Shown in pieces: positions 53,608-62,748 of a DNA stretch of 64,000 nt. The position numbers were made by a program, and so were the translations under genes. Positions within the stretch are counted from its first letter, which is position 1; every line of letters begins with the position of its first letter. The stretch spans positions 1 through 64,000 of the forward strand of contig CAQGLR010000003.1 in assembly GCA_948794795.1 (NCBI GenBank), read 5' to 3'. Below the pieces are notes generated by a model, which did not search any database, was not told the origin of the DNA, and saw only the letters and a program-made list of their open reading frames with translations. This DNA comes from an uncultured Lachnospiraceae bacterium (GTDB lineage Bacteria; Bacillota; Clostridia; Lachnospirales; Lachnospiraceae).

Positions 53608-54483
53608 ATGGATAAAGAACAATATAAACTTAACAGGGAACTTGCACAGATGCTTAAAGGTGGTGTAATTATGGATGTCACTACCCCTGAACAGGCAAAG
53701 ATTGCAGAAGAAGCAGGTGCTTGTGCTGTTATGGCACTTGAACGTATCCCTGCTGATATACGTGCTGCTGGTGGTGTTTCACGTATGAGTGACCCTGCAA
53801 TGATTAATGGCATACAAGAAGCTGTATCCATTCCAGTTATGGCAAAATGCAGGATTGGGCACTTTGCTGAAGCACAGATACTTGAAGCTATAGAGATTGA
53901 TTATATTGATGAAAGTGAAGTCCTGTCACCAGCTGATGATATTTACCATATTGATAAAACGCAGTTTAAAGTCCCTTTTGTCTGTGGTGCCAAGAACCTT
54001 GGAGAAGCCCTGCGCCGTATAAATGAGGGGGCTGCCATGATTAGGACTAAGGGTGAACCAGGAACAGGTGATGTTGTGCAGGCTGTAAGCCATATGCGTA
54101 TAATGAACAGTGCAATATCCAGGATTACTTCCATGCGTGATGATGAACTTTTCAATGAGGCTAAAGAACTACAGGTTCCTTATGGCCTTATAAAATATGT
54201 ACATGACAATGGAAAGCTTCCTGTAGTGAATTTTGCTGCTGGCGGTATTGCTACTCCTGCTGATGCAGCGCTTATGATGCAGCTTGGAGCTGATGGTGTA
54301 TTTGTAGGTTCTGGAATATTTAAGTCTGGAAACCCTGCAAAAAGGGCAGAAGCTATCGTTAAGTCTGTTACTAATTATAAAGATGCCAAAATGATTGCAG
54401 AACTTTCTAAAAATCTTGGTGAGGCAATGGTTGGCATTAATAAAGATGAAATTACACTGCTTATGGCTGAACGTGGAATTTAA
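53608..54483 (+). CDS. pdxS: Pyridoxal 5'-phosphate synthase lyase subunit PdxS
   Basis: This is the synthase subunit of the glutamine-dependent PLP synthase. It joins ribose 5-phosphate, glyceraldehyde 3-phosphate and ammonia in a dodecamer with PdxT. Highly conserved segments are GGVIMDVTTPEQAKIAEEAG, MALERIPADIRAAGGVSRM, VMAKCRIGHFAEAQILEAI, DYIDESEVLSPADD, KVPFVCGAKNLGEALRRI, MIRTKGEPGTGDVVQAV and VNFAAGGIATPADAALMMQL. The length of 291 is standard. AAGGAGG precedes the start. pdxT follows 36 bp later in the same operon. Confidence 0.98.
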   Translation: MDKEQYKLNRELAQMLKGGVIMDVTTPEQAKIAEEAGACAVMALERIPADIRAAGGVSRMSDPAMINGIQEAVSIPVMAKCRIGHFAEAQILEAIEIDYIDESEVLSPADDIYHIDKTQFKVPFVCGAKNLGEALRRINEGAAMIRTKGEPGTGDVVQAVSHMRIMNSAISRITSMRDDELFNEAKELQVPYGLIKYVHDNGKLPVVNFAAGGIATPADAALMMQLGADGVFVGSGIFKSGNPAKRAEAIVKSVTNYKDAKMIAELSKNLGEAMVGINKDEITLLMAERGI

Positions 54484-54519
54484 ATTTAGGATTTAAAATA
54501 CAGAAAGGATAGTAAAACT

Positions 54520-55077
54520 ATGGCAACTGGCATACTTGCTGTCCAGGGGGCATTTATTGAACATGAACATATATTAAATGGACTAGGTGAAGATACTATA
54601 CAGCTAAGACAGAAAAGTGACCTTTACAAGGATTTTGACAGGCTTGTTCTCCCTGGAGGTGAAAGCACAGTACAAGGAAAACTGCTAAAAGACCTTGGCA
54701 TGTTTGATATATTAAAGGAAAAGATAGAAAATGGAATGCCTGTACTTGCTACTTGTGCAGGGCTTATCTTACTTGCAGAAAATATTTCAAATGATACCAG
54801 GACATATTTCCAGACCCTTCCTGTGACTGTAAAAAGAAACGCATATGGAAGGCAGCTTGGCAGTTTCCATTACAATGGGGATATAAAGGGGCTTGGCAAT
54901 TTCCCAATGGAATTTATACGTGCACCTTATATTGAAGCTGCTGGTGATAATGTAGAAATCCTGGCTTATGTTAATAATAATATAGTAGCTGCCAGGTATA
55001 AAAAACAGCTTGGATTTTCATTCCACCCTGAACTTTGTAATGATAACAGGATACATAAAATGTTTTTAGAATTATAA
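54520..55077 (+). CDS. pdxT: Pyridoxal 5'-phosphate synthase glutaminase subunit PdxT
   Basis: This class I glutamine amidotransferase feeds ammonia to PdxS. It starts GILAVQGAFIEHEHIL, has LVLPGGESTVQGKLL (oxyanion region), the nucleophile Cys in PVLATCAGLILLAEN, and the His/Glu pair in FSFHPELCND. The length of 185 is normal. GAAAGGATAG precedes the ATG. Translation follows pdxS closely. Confidence 0.96.
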   Translation: MATGILAVQGAFIEHEHILNGLGEDTIQLRQKSDLYKDFDRLVLPGGESTVQGKLLKDLGMFDILKEKIENGMPVLATCAGLILLAENISNDTRTYFQTLPVTVKRNAYGRQLGSFHYNGDIKGLGNFPMEFIRAPYIEAAGDNVEILAYVNNNIVAARYKKQLGFSFHPELCNDNRIHKMFLEL

Positions 55078-55146
55078 TTTTATATAATGGTGTAGTTGTT
55101 GGAATGTCTTATATAACCAGACAGTACCAGTTCTTATAACTATAGT

Positions 55147-55178
55147 AAAAAAGGCAATGCTGACGCATTGCCTTTTTT
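55147..55178. terminator. Bidirectional terminator
   Basis: Six A, GGCAATGC, TGAC loop, GCATTGCC, six T. It serves the converging pdxST and trxB genes. Confidence 0.92.
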
Positions 55179-55179
55179 A

Positions 55180-56094
55180 CTATTTGAATGTATTAAGGTA
55201 TTCTTCTACAGATGTAATACAATTAGCACCATCTGATACTGCAGTAATAAGCTGCCTAAGCTGTTTTTTACGTATATCCCCAGCTACAAATAACCCGTCA
55301 ACATTAGTTCTTCCATCTTCACCTGCAATAATATACCCATATTCATCCATAACAGCCATCCCCTTAACAATGCCTGTATCTGGTTTCATGCCAATGGCAA
55401 CAAATATCCCATCTATTTTAAGCATACATTGTGCATCTGATATCTTATCATGGTATAAAAGTGCTGTCACATGGCCGTCACCTTTTATCTCATCAATCAC
55501 TGCATTTCCAATAAATTCTATATTTTCCCTGGCTGATATTTCATCCTGGTAAGCCTTATTCCCCCTGAGTTCATCCCTTCTATGGACCAGGTATACTTTC
55601 CTGCATATTTTGGAGAGATAGAGTGCTTCAGAAAGTGCTGTATCCCCGCCACCTGCTACAACAACTTCTTTATCTTTATAAAATGCGCCATCACATGTAG
55701 CACAATATGATACACCTTTACCAAGGAATTCTTCCTCTCCTTTAACACCAAGTTTATTATGGACTGCGCCAGTTGCAATTATAATAGTCTTTGATTTTAT
55801 TTCACTTCCATCTGCAAGTGAAAGTGTAAACTGGCTTCCATCTTTTGTTATTTTTTTAACTTCACCTTCCATAAATTTAGTGTTGTCTGAAGCATGCTCC
55901 CTGAATTTATTTACAAGCTCAAAACCTGAGACAGAAGGGATTCCAAGGTAATTATCAACTTCATTTGTATATATTATCTGGCTTCCTGTAATATTATATT
56001 TCTCAATTACAAGTGCCTTAAGTTTAGCCCTTCCCGCATATAATGCTGCTGAAAGGCCTGCTGCCCCTCCTCCTGCAATTACTATATCATACAT
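55180..56094 (-). CDS. trxB: Thioredoxin reductase
   Basis: This FAD/NADPH enzyme keeps thioredoxin reduced. FAD binding is by IAGGGAAGLSAALYAGRAK, the redox-active CxxC is in SYCATCDGAFYKDK, NADPH binding is by VVAGGGDTALSEALYLS with VYLVHRRDELRG, and the C-terminal FAD motif is GLFVAGDIRKKQLRQLITAV. The length of 304 is standard for low-molecular-weight bacterial TrxB. Thioredoxin itself is not adjacent. It could act with a thioredoxin-like partner elsewhere. Confidence 0.95.
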   Translation of the reverse strand: MYDIVIAGGGAAGLSAALYAGRAKLKALVIEKYNITGSQIIYTNEVDNYLGIPSVSGFELVNKFREHASDNTKFMEGEVKKITKDGSQFTLSLADGSEIKSKTIIIATGAVHNKLGVKGEEEFLGKGVSYCATCDGAFYKDKEVVVAGGGDTALSEALYLSKICRKVYLVHRRDELRGNKAYQDEISARENIEFIGNAVIDEIKGDGHVTALLYHDKISDAQCMLKIDGIFVAIGMKPDTGIVKGMAVMDEYGYIIAGEDGRTNVDGLFVAGDIRKKQLRQLITAVSDGANCITSVEEYLNTFK

Positions 56095-56167
56095 ATAGCT
56101 GCCCTCCCGTAAATAATATCTGGTATTCCAGATATGATATATTATATTATTTCTTTATAATTAAAAT

Positions 56168-57574
56168 TTATGCCGCCAGTAAATCTGCTATTACTACTGC
56201 CTCTTCTTTGGTAAGCTGGTGCCTGGCATCTTTTATATTAACACCTGCCATTGCCCCTGATAAATATAAATATGCTATTTGCTTCTGTTCTTGTATATTA
56301 AAACTGTCTGCATTATCAATATTACTTGCTATTGCCATTTCCTCTTCTGTAAGTTTTCCTGCTTCTGTGTCCCCTTTATCCTCTGCCTGCATATCTTCCA
56401 TATTACCTTCTGTCTGTGTATTTATATAATTATAGTAAGACATTGCAAGGTCTGCTACTGTGAGTTCCGTCCCGCTGCCTGGAACCATGCCAAGTCCTGA
56501 TATATTATTTATAAGGTTAATAGTATAAGCCTGGTTCTTAATATTTTCTGGATTAAATTTTCCATTGGCTGTCATTGGAATTGTCCCAGATGTAACATGT
56601 TTAGATATAACATCCCCACTGTCCCGGAACCTTGTATCCCAGAAACCTGCCACAAGGCTGGTCTTTCCATTGGAATATTGCTTATAAGCATAGTCTAACA
56701 GTTTCTCTATGCCATTATACAAGTTATCAGAAGTATTTCCTCCAAAATAAGCACATATAAGTTCATTGCCACTTTCATCCCTTGCTGTTGCTATAAGCAC
56801 ACGTCCAGCAGCACGTGTTGTACCAGTTTTGGAACCAATTATACTATATTTCTTACCTTTTAATTTATATGTAGAATAAAAGCCATTTGTATTTTTTATT
56901 TTAAATGAAGGCTTACCTTTTCTCGCAGGCACATTATATGTACTTTTGGATACTATATTCCTTATTATTTCATATGACATTGCATGTCTTGCCAGTATTG
57001 CGAAATCATATGCTGTAGTATAAGTTTTGTTAAAACCATTACCTGTATCAAGCCCAGACGGGTTATCAAAACTTGTCCTGTCCATACCATATTTTTTAGC
57101 AGTATCATTCATAAGTGTTATAAAGTTTTCATATGTCCCTGCTGTTCCTGAGGCAAGTGCCGTTGCAGAATCTGCATCCGAAGCTATAAGCATCATATTA
57201 AGGTACTGTCTTACACTATATGTAGTACCTGCCTTTAATCCCAGTTTGGACGCATCTGATGGAATCATTTTCCTTAATTTCTTTGTAAATGTAATCTTCT
57301 TATCCAAATCTGCATTTTCCAGAGCAACTATAGCAGTCATAAGCTTAACTGTGCTTGCAGGATATATCCTCTTATTCATGCTTTTCTTATATATAACCCC
57401 GCCAGAATTTGCATCCATCACAACATATGCCTTTGCCTGTACAGATGGCACTGCTGCACTTGCTGTTGGTGCCTGGTTAAATATACTGCCAGGTACAAGC
57501 CCTGAAATAAACGCAGCTATAAGCAATACTGTAACTAATTTTTTTATTTTTCTTCCTATTATATACTTATCCAT
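56168..57574 (-). CDS. D-alanyl-D-alanine carboxypeptidase (PBP5/DacF-like)
   Basis: This is a serine DD-carboxypeptidase trimming peptidoglycan stem peptides outside the membrane. The hydrophobic N-terminus (LVTVLLIAAFISGLVPGSIF) is a signal peptide. The catalytic SxxK is in YPASTVKLMTAIVAL and the third motif is SKTGTTRAAGR. The second motif, normally SxN, here reads ASDADSATALA, so the usual Asn appears to be Ala. That is unusual and may alter activity or reflect a shifted alignment. The C-terminal 100 residues are acidic and lack an obvious amphipathic anchor. dusB ends 2 bp upstream, and the two share an operon. Confidence 0.9.
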   Translation of the reverse strand: MDKYIIGRKIKKLVTVLLIAAFISGLVPGSIFNQAPTASAAVPSVQAKAYVVMDANSGGVIYKKSMNKRIYPASTVKLMTAIVALENADLDKKITFTKKLRKMIPSDASKLGLKAGTTYSVRQYLNMMLIASDADSATALASGTAGTYENFITLMNDTAKKYGMDRTSFDNPSGLDTGNGFNKTYTTAYDFAILARHAMSYEIIRNIVSKSTYNVPARKGKPSFKIKNTNGFYSTYKLKGKKYSIIGSKTGTTRAAGRVLIATARDESGNELICAYFGGNTSDNLYNGIEKLLDYAYKQYSNGKTSLVAGFWDTRFRDSGDVISKHVTSGTIPMTANGKFNPENIKNQAYTINLINNISGLGMVPGSGTELTVADLAMSYYNYINTQTEGNMEDMQAEDKGDTEAGKLTEEEMAIASNIDNADSFNIQEQKQIAYLYLSGAMAGVNIKDARHQLTKEEAVVIADLLAA

Positions 57575-57576
57575 AT

Positions 57577-58548
57577 CTACTTTTCTCCTGTCATTATTTT
57601 ACATAATTCTTCAAGCTGGCAATATGTTTCAATTCCATTTGCCATACGCCTTATTGCTGATGAATTTTTATAACCTGCTGTATACCATGCAATATGTTTA
57701 CGCATCTCACGTATACCCATTATTTCCCCTTTAAATTTTATAAGGCCTTTTCCGTGGCGTAATATCATATCTGCCACTTCATCTATACCTGGTTCTGGCA
57801 GTTCCTCCCCTTTTTCCTGGAAAGATTTTATCTGCCTGAAAAGCCACGGGTTTCCTCTTGCACCACGTGCAAGCATTAGCGCATCACATCCTGTTTCTTC
57901 CCTGCACCTGGCAGCATCTTCTGCTGAAAATATATCACCACTTGCTATAACAGGCACTTTTACAGCCTCTTTTACTTTTCTTATAATATCCCAGTCCGCC
58001 ATGCCTCCATAATACTGCTGCCTTGTCCTGCCATGTACCGCTATTGCTGCTGCCCCGTTTTCTTCTGCCATCTTTGCAAACTCTGCAGCATTAATGCTGT
58101 TATCATCAAATCCTTTGCGTATTTTTACTGTTACTGGCTTATTTATTGCCTGTGAAACTTCCTTTATTATTTTTGCCGCAAGTCCTGGATTTTTCATAAG
58201 GGCTGAACCTTCACCATTATTTACCACTTTAGGCACAGGACATCCCATATTAATATCAAGTATATCAAAATTCCGATACTCAATCTTTGCTGCTATCTCT
58301 GCCATAAGCCCTGGTTCTGAACCAAAAAGCTGTAACGCCACAGGATGCTCAGCATCATCAATCTCCCAGAGCTTATAAGTATTTTTATTATTATAATAAA
58401 TACCCTTAGCACTTATCATCTCTGTATATACAAGGTCTGCCCCCTGTTCCTTACACAATAAACGAAATGGCAGGTCTGTTACTCCTGCCATCGGTCCTAG
58501 TATTAAGTTACCACTTATATTTACATTTCCTATACTAAATCCATGCAT
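57577..58548 (-). CDS. dusB: tRNA-dihydrouridine synthase
   Basis: This FMN enzyme reduces uridines in the tRNA D-loop with NADPH. TIM-barrel motifs are LILGPMAGVTDLPFRLLCKE, YTEMISAKGIYY, LDINMGCPVPKVVNNGEGSA, the active-site Cys in that block, KPVTVKIRKGFDD, VHGRTRQQYYGG, PVIASGDIFS and LARGARGNPWLFRQI. The C-terminal RNA-binding helices are present in RKHIAWYTAGYKNSSAIR. The length of 323 fits the DusB group of Firmicutes. Exact site specificity is inferred. It is followed by the carboxypeptidase gene on the same transcript and preceded by coaX 36 bp away. Confidence 0.93.
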   Translation of the reverse strand: MHGFSIGNVNISGNLILGPMAGVTDLPFRLLCKEQGADLVYTEMISAKGIYYNNKNTYKLWEIDDAEHPVALQLFGSEPGLMAEIAAKIEYRNFDILDINMGCPVPKVVNNGEGSALMKNPGLAAKIIKEVSQAINKPVTVKIRKGFDDNSINAAEFAKMAEENGAAAIAVHGRTRQQYYGGMADWDIIRKVKEAVKVPVIASGDIFSAEDAARCREETGCDALMLARGARGNPWLFRQIKSFQEKGEELPEPGIDEVADMILRHGKGLIKFKGEIMGIREMRKHIAWYTAGYKNSSAIRRMANGIETYCQLEELCKIMTGEK

Positions 58549-58584
58549 CTTAAACCACCAGCACCTCCAGAATATCCTTTACAC

Positions 58585-59355
58585 TTATTTCTTCTGCCTG
58601 TTGTAAATAAACTGTAGCCCTTTCAGTGTAAGGTCTGCATCATATATATCTATTTCATCTGTACTTTCTGAAATTATCTTTCCAAGCCCTCCAGTTGCAA
58701 CTACCCGTACATCTTTAATCCCAGATTCTTCTTTTATACGCCTTATAATATATTCAGTCTGTCCCAATGTACCATAAAACAGGCCAGCCTGCATAGAAGA
58801 AATTGTTTCCCTTGCAATTACCGCACCTGGACATTTTATCTCTATCTCAGGGAGGTTTGCTGTATTATTACAGAGCGCGTCAGCTGATATTCTTATTCCT
58901 GGGCTTATTACGCCTCCTTTAAATGCGCCATCTTCTGTTACAAAATCATATGTAGTTGCAGTTCCATAATCTACTACTATTACAGGGCCGCCATACTGCT
59001 CATATGCCCCTGCTGCATCTACAATACGGTCAGGGCCTATCTGTTTTGGGTCTGCTGTATCTATCCTTATGCCCGTCTTTATCCCTGCGCCTACCACTAT
59101 AGGCTGGCATCCAAGATATTTTATTATCCCGCTTGTAAATGAATACATCATCTGCGGTACTACGGATGCTATTATAACCTTTGTAATATTTGAAGGCTGG
59201 TACCCTTTCTGCGCCAGTATATTGCAGATAAGCTCACCATATTCATCAGATGTCCTTGGTACCTTAACAGTACAACGGAACCTTGCTGCAAGTTCCCTGC
59301 CATTAAATACACCAAATGTAATATCAGTATTTCCAACGTCAACCGCTAATAACAT
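58585..59355 (-). CDS. coaX: Type III pantothenate kinase
   Basis: It phosphorylates pantothenate, the first step of coenzyme A synthesis, in the type III form that needs a monovalent cation. Motifs: the N-terminal LLAVDVGNTDITFGVF phosphate loop, RIVDAAGAYEQYGGPVIVVD with YGTATTYDF, and GGVISPGIRISADALCNNTA. The length of about 256 is standard. The start MLLAVDVG follows GAGGAAAAATAT. An in-frame ATG 36 bases upstream lacks a site. It follows the birA / DUF6145-like pair, a common Firmicutes arrangement (birA-coaX-dus). Confidence 0.95.
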   Translation of the reverse strand: MLLAVDVGNTDITFGVFNGRELAARFRCTVKVPRTSDEYGELICNILAQKGYQPSNITKVIIASVVPQMMYSFTSGIIKYLGCQPIVVGAGIKTGIRIDTADPKQIGPDRIVDAAGAYEQYGGPVIVVDYGTATTYDFVTEDGAFKGGVISPGIRISADALCNNTANLPEIEIKCPGAVIARETISSMQAGLFYGTLGQTEYIIRRIKEESGIKDVRVVATGGLGKIISESTDEIDIYDADLTLKGLQFIYNRQKK

Positions 59356-59395
59356 ATATTTTTCCTCATCTTTCCCCTGTTTTTCTCCCATTATA

Positions 59396-59755
59396 TTACC
59401 CTGGATTATTTATATCCCCATCCAGGAACTTTATACGGTAGTATAACTCAAGTGCTTCTAATAATTCTCTCTTTTCAGACTGTATCTGCTTAATCTTAAG
59501 TACACTCCCAATTTCATCAAACAGGAAATCATTCTCTTCTGAAGTTACATTTATAAAAAGATTTCCACTATCATTAAACTGCAGTGTAAGTATTCCTCCG
59601 ACATCAGCTGTATAAAGCACACACATAACCTGCAGTTCTTCCTTTACAGCCCTTGGAAGCCCTGCAAATTCCTGGTTAAAATAGTATTTCTCTTCATAGG
59701 CACTTGATGCACAAAGCACTACTGCCTTATCATGGGTATTATTATACATAACCAT
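59396..59755 (-). CDS. DUF6145-like protein
   Basis: This is a small cytosolic protein of about 119 residues that resembles the DUF6145 family of Clostridia, whose function is unknown. Features: ASSAYEEKYYFNQEFAGLP, KEELQVMCVLYTADVGGILT, FINVTSEENDFLFDEIGSVL and a terminal helix YYRIKFLDGD. The start at MVMYNN is chosen because CAGGGGGTTAT precedes it. The reading frame then overlaps the end of birA by 14 bases, implying coupled translation. Confidence 0.75.
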   Translation of the reverse strand: MVMYNNTHDKAVVLCASSAYEEKYYFNQEFAGLPRAVKEELQVMCVLYTADVGGILTLQFNDSGNLFINVTSEENDFLFDEIGSVLKIKQIQSEKRELLEALELYYRIKFLDGDINNPG

Positions 59756-60737
59756 ATAACCCCCTGACCGAAACTTCTCCTGATACAACACATTCAGTCC
59801 CATGTCCTGTGTCTACCAGCAGTGCCCCGTCCTTATTTATCCCTCTTGCTATTCCTGTTTCTGTCTTGTTCCTGTCTTCCTGCATGCCATAGAGGATTTT
59901 AACTTCCTGGTCTTTATTGGCGAGCACTGAATTATATTCATCTATAAATGGTCCAAGGCTTCTGGCTCTGGTAAATTCTTTATAATACCTGCTAAAACAT
60001 CCAGCTATGCAGGCAGCAAGCCCTGCCCTGTCTGTCTTCTGTCCTGTCTGCAGGTAAATGGATGTTGCTGTTTCTTCTATTTCTTCCGGGAAATGTTCAT
60101 TATTGGCATTTATTCCTATTCCAACAACAACATAGTTTATATAATTCATCTCAGAACTCATTTCAGTAAGTATTCCACAGATTTTCTTTCTGCCAAGCAC
60201 AATATCATTTGGCCATTTTACAAGTGTTTCCACATTACAAAACTGCCTGGCAGCACTAACTACTGCAAGTGCTGCTACCAGTGTAATTCCTGGTACACTG
60301 GAAGGTTCTATTACAGGCCTTAAAATCATTGACATATATATCCCTGTACCTGCACCTGATTCCCACTGGCGTCCTCTTCTGCCTTTCCCTGATGTCTGCC
60401 TTTCAGCTATTATAAGTGTACCTTCTTCTTCCCCAAGTTCAGCAAGCTGTTTCGCACGTGTATTTGTTGAATCTATAACATCATGGCATTCTGCTTTATG
60501 GAATAAACAGTCCTTGCCAAGCCTGCTTTCAATATCAGCAGGATAAAATATGCCAGGGGATGAAACAAGCCTGTATCCCTTATTTTGCACAGATTCTATA
60601 ACAAAACCATGTTCCTTTAACTGTGTAATATTCTTCCATACTGCCTGTCTTGTCACGCCTGCCTTTTCACATAAAGCCTGTCCAGACACAAAACCGTCCC
60701 CTGCTTCCCTTAATGCCCTTAATATTTCACTTTTCAT
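59742..60737 (-). CDS. birA: Bifunctional biotin-[acetyl-CoA-carboxylase] ligase / biotin operon repressor
   Basis: It attaches biotin to carboxylase carrier proteins and can repress biotin genes. The N-terminal winged helix (about 1-60; DGFVSGQALCEKAGVTRQAV, WKNITQLKEHGFVIES) marks the bifunctional class. The catalytic domain carries STNTRAKQLAELGEEEGTLI, AERQTSGKGRRGRQWES (biotinyl-AMP loop), VKWPNDIVLGRKKICGIL and GIGINANNEHFPEEIEETA. The C-terminal SH3-like domain follows. 331 residues, full length. It overlaps the DUF6145-like gene downstream. Confidence 0.95.
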   Translation of the reverse strand: MKSEILRALREAGDGFVSGQALCEKAGVTRQAVWKNITQLKEHGFVIESVQNKGYRLVSSPGIFYPADIESRLGKDCLFHKAECHDVIDSTNTRAKQLAELGEEEGTLIIAERQTSGKGRRGRQWESGAGTGIYMSMILRPVIEPSSVPGITLVAALAVVSAARQFCNVETLVKWPNDIVLGRKKICGILTEMSSEMNYINYVVVGIGINANNEHFPEEIEETATSIYLQTGQKTDRAGLAACIAGCFSRYYKEFTRARSLGPFIDEYNSVLANKDQEVKILYGMQEDRNKTETGIARGINKDGALLVDTGHGTECVVSGEVSVRGLYGYV

Positions 60738-60749
60738 AATAATACCAGT

Positions 60750-61745
60750 CTATACCCCAAGAGTTGCCATCATAACTGCTTTTATTGTATGCATGCGGTT
60801 CTCCGCTTCATCAAATACTACAGACTGTCCTGATTCAAATACTTCATCTGTCACTTCTAGTTCTTTCATTCCAAACTTTTCATACACTTCTTTGCCAATC
60901 TTTGTTTCAAGGTTATGGAAAGCTGGAAGGCAGTGCATAAATATAGCATCTTTAGCAGCATTGTCCATTACTTTTTTATTAACCTGGTATGGCGAAAGTT
61001 TCTTTATACGTTCTTCCCAGACTTCATCTGGCTCACCCATTGATACCCATACATCTGTATAGATTACATCTGCATCTTTTGTACCACTTTGTACATCTTC
61101 TGTTAATGTAACAGAACCACCAGATTCTTTTGCATATTCATTACACTGTTCTACAAGCTTTGCATCTGGAAAATATTCTTTTGATGTACAAGCTGTAAAA
61201 TGCAGACCCATTTTAGAACAGGCAACCATAAGTGAATTGCCCATATTGTAACGGGCATCTCCCATATAAACCATCTTCACGCCCTTTATCCTGCCTAAAT
61301 GCTCACGTATTGTAAGCAGGTCAGCAAGCATCTGTGTCGGATGGTACTCATTAGTAAGACCATTCCATACTGGAACGCCTGCATATCTGGCAAGTTCTTC
61401 AACTATATCCTGTCCAAAACCACGGTACTCAATACCATCATACATACGCCCAAGAACCCTTGCTGTATCTGCAATGCTCTCTTTCTTGCCAATCTGTGAA
61501 CTAAGCGGCTCAAGGTAAGTAACCCCCATGCCCATGTCATTTGCTGCCACTTCAAATGAACAACGTGTACGTGTGCTTGTTTTCTCAAATATCAGGGCAA
61601 TATTCCTGCCCTGGTATTTATTAACTGGTACTCCATTTTTCTTTTTATCCTTTACATCTGCTGCGAGTTCTAACAGATATTCTATCTCTTCAGGTGTAAA
61701 ATCCTTTAATGTAAGGAAATTACGGCCTTTTAAATTTATAGCCAT
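60750..61745 (-). CDS. argF: Ornithine carbamoyltransferase
   Basis: It makes citrulline from ornithine and carbamoyl phosphate. Signatures: RNIALIFEKTSTRTRCSFEV (carbamoyl phosphate site), QIGKKESIADTARVLGRMYD, VWNGLTNEYHPTQMLADLLT, VKMVYMGDARYNMGNSLMVA, and the ornithine site MHCLPAFHN near 270. The length of 331 is standard. It may serve arginine synthesis or the arginine deiminase route. No other arg or arc genes are present to decide. It lies 12 bp upstream of birA on the same strand. Confidence 0.96.
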   Translation of the reverse strand: MAINLKGRNFLTLKDFTPEEIEYLLELAADVKDKKKNGVPVNKYQGRNIALIFEKTSTRTRCSFEVAANDMGMGVTYLEPLSSQIGKKESIADTARVLGRMYDGIEYRGFGQDIVEELARYAGVPVWNGLTNEYHPTQMLADLLTIREHLGRIKGVKMVYMGDARYNMGNSLMVACSKMGLHFTACTSKEYFPDAKLVEQCNEYAKESGGSVTLTEDVQSGTKDADVIYTDVWVSMGEPDEVWEERIKKLSPYQVNKKVMDNAAKDAIFMHCLPAFHNLETKIGKEVYEKFGMKELEVTDEVFESGQSVVFDEAENRMHTIKAVMMATLGV

Positions 61746-61767
61746 CTTTTACCATCCTTCCTGTTCT

Positions 61768-62685
61768 TTATTCTTTAGCTACTTCTGTTACAGACTTTAC
61801 AAGCCCTGCCATACTTTGTATTTCAGAAGGAATAATAATCTTTGTAGACTTTCCATCTGCTGCTTTGGCAAATGCTTCAAGGCTTTTAAGTTTTATAACA
61901 TTTTCTGATGCTGTTGCACTTGCTTCATTAAGCATACGTATACCATCTGCATTGGCCTGCTGCACTGCAAGTATAGCCTGTGCCTGGCCTTCTGCTTCAC
62001 GTATTGTAGCTTCCTTCTTTGCCTCTGCCCTAAGGATTGCTGCCTGCTTTTCTGCTTCTGCATCTAAAATTGCTGCCGCTTTCTTACCTTCTGCAACAAG
62101 TATAGCTGACTCTTTGTCACCCTGGGAACGCAATATTGCCTCTCTTTTTTCACGTTCTGCCTTCATCTGCTTCTCCATAGCGTCCTGTATTGCAGCAGGT
62201 GGTATAATATTCTTAAGCTCTACCCTGTTTACCTTAATGCCCCATGGGTCAGTTGCACTGTCAAGTGATGCCCTCATCTTTGCATTAATAATCTCACGTG
62301 ATGTAAGTGTTTCATCAAGCTCAAGTTCACCTATTATATTACGCAGTGTTGTTGCTGTAAGGTTTTCTATTGCCATAATAGGGTTCTCTACACCATACGT
62401 ATACAGCTTAGGGTCAGTAATCTGGTAAAAGATTACTGTATCAATACGCATTGTAACATTATCCTTTGTAATAACAGGCTGTGGCGGGAAATCGGCTACC
62501 TGCTCTTTCAAATCAACCTTTCTTGCAATCCTGTCTATAAATGGCATCTTAAAATGGATACCAACTCCCCATGTTGTCTGGTATCCTCCAAGCCTTTCAA
62601 TAACATATGCCTTTGCCTGCGGAACTACTTTTACACAAGATACAAGCACTATTGCTACAATAGCAAGTAAAATTAAAATTGGCAT
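61768..62685 (-). CDS. SPFH/Band 7 (stomatin-like, QmcA-type) membrane protein
   Basis: An N-terminal membrane segment (about 2-20, PILILLAIVAIVLVSCVKVV) anchors an SPFH domain (about 20-175; YVIERLGGYQTTWGVGIHFK, TMRIDTVIFYQITDPKLYTY, IENLTATTLRNIIGELELDE, INAKMRASLDSATDPWGIKV). An Ala/Glu/Lys-rich coiled coil follows (AILVAEGKKAAAILDAEAEK and similar). This is the bacterial stomatin pattern, forming membrane microdomain scaffolds or protease partners. The start MPILILLA follows GGAGG. An upstream ATG has no site. It lies 63 bp after the NfeD gene, its usual partner. Confidence 0.93.
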   Translation of the reverse strand: MPILILLAIVAIVLVSCVKVVPQAKAYVIERLGGYQTTWGVGIHFKMPFIDRIARKVDLKEQVADFPPQPVITKDNVTMRIDTVIFYQITDPKLYTYGVENPIMAIENLTATTLRNIIGELELDETLTSREIINAKMRASLDSATDPWGIKVNRVELKNIIPPAAIQDAMEKQMKAEREKREAILRSQGDKESAILVAEGKKAAAILDAEAEKQAAILRAEAKKEATIREAEGQAQAILAVQQANADGIRMLNEASATASENVIKLKSLEAFAKAADGKSTKIIIPSEIQSMAGLVKSVTEVAKE

Positions 62686-62748
62686 TTTGCCTCCTTCTGA
62701 CATACAATGTCATAAATATATTATTGTTATAAATAGTTTCACCTGGCT

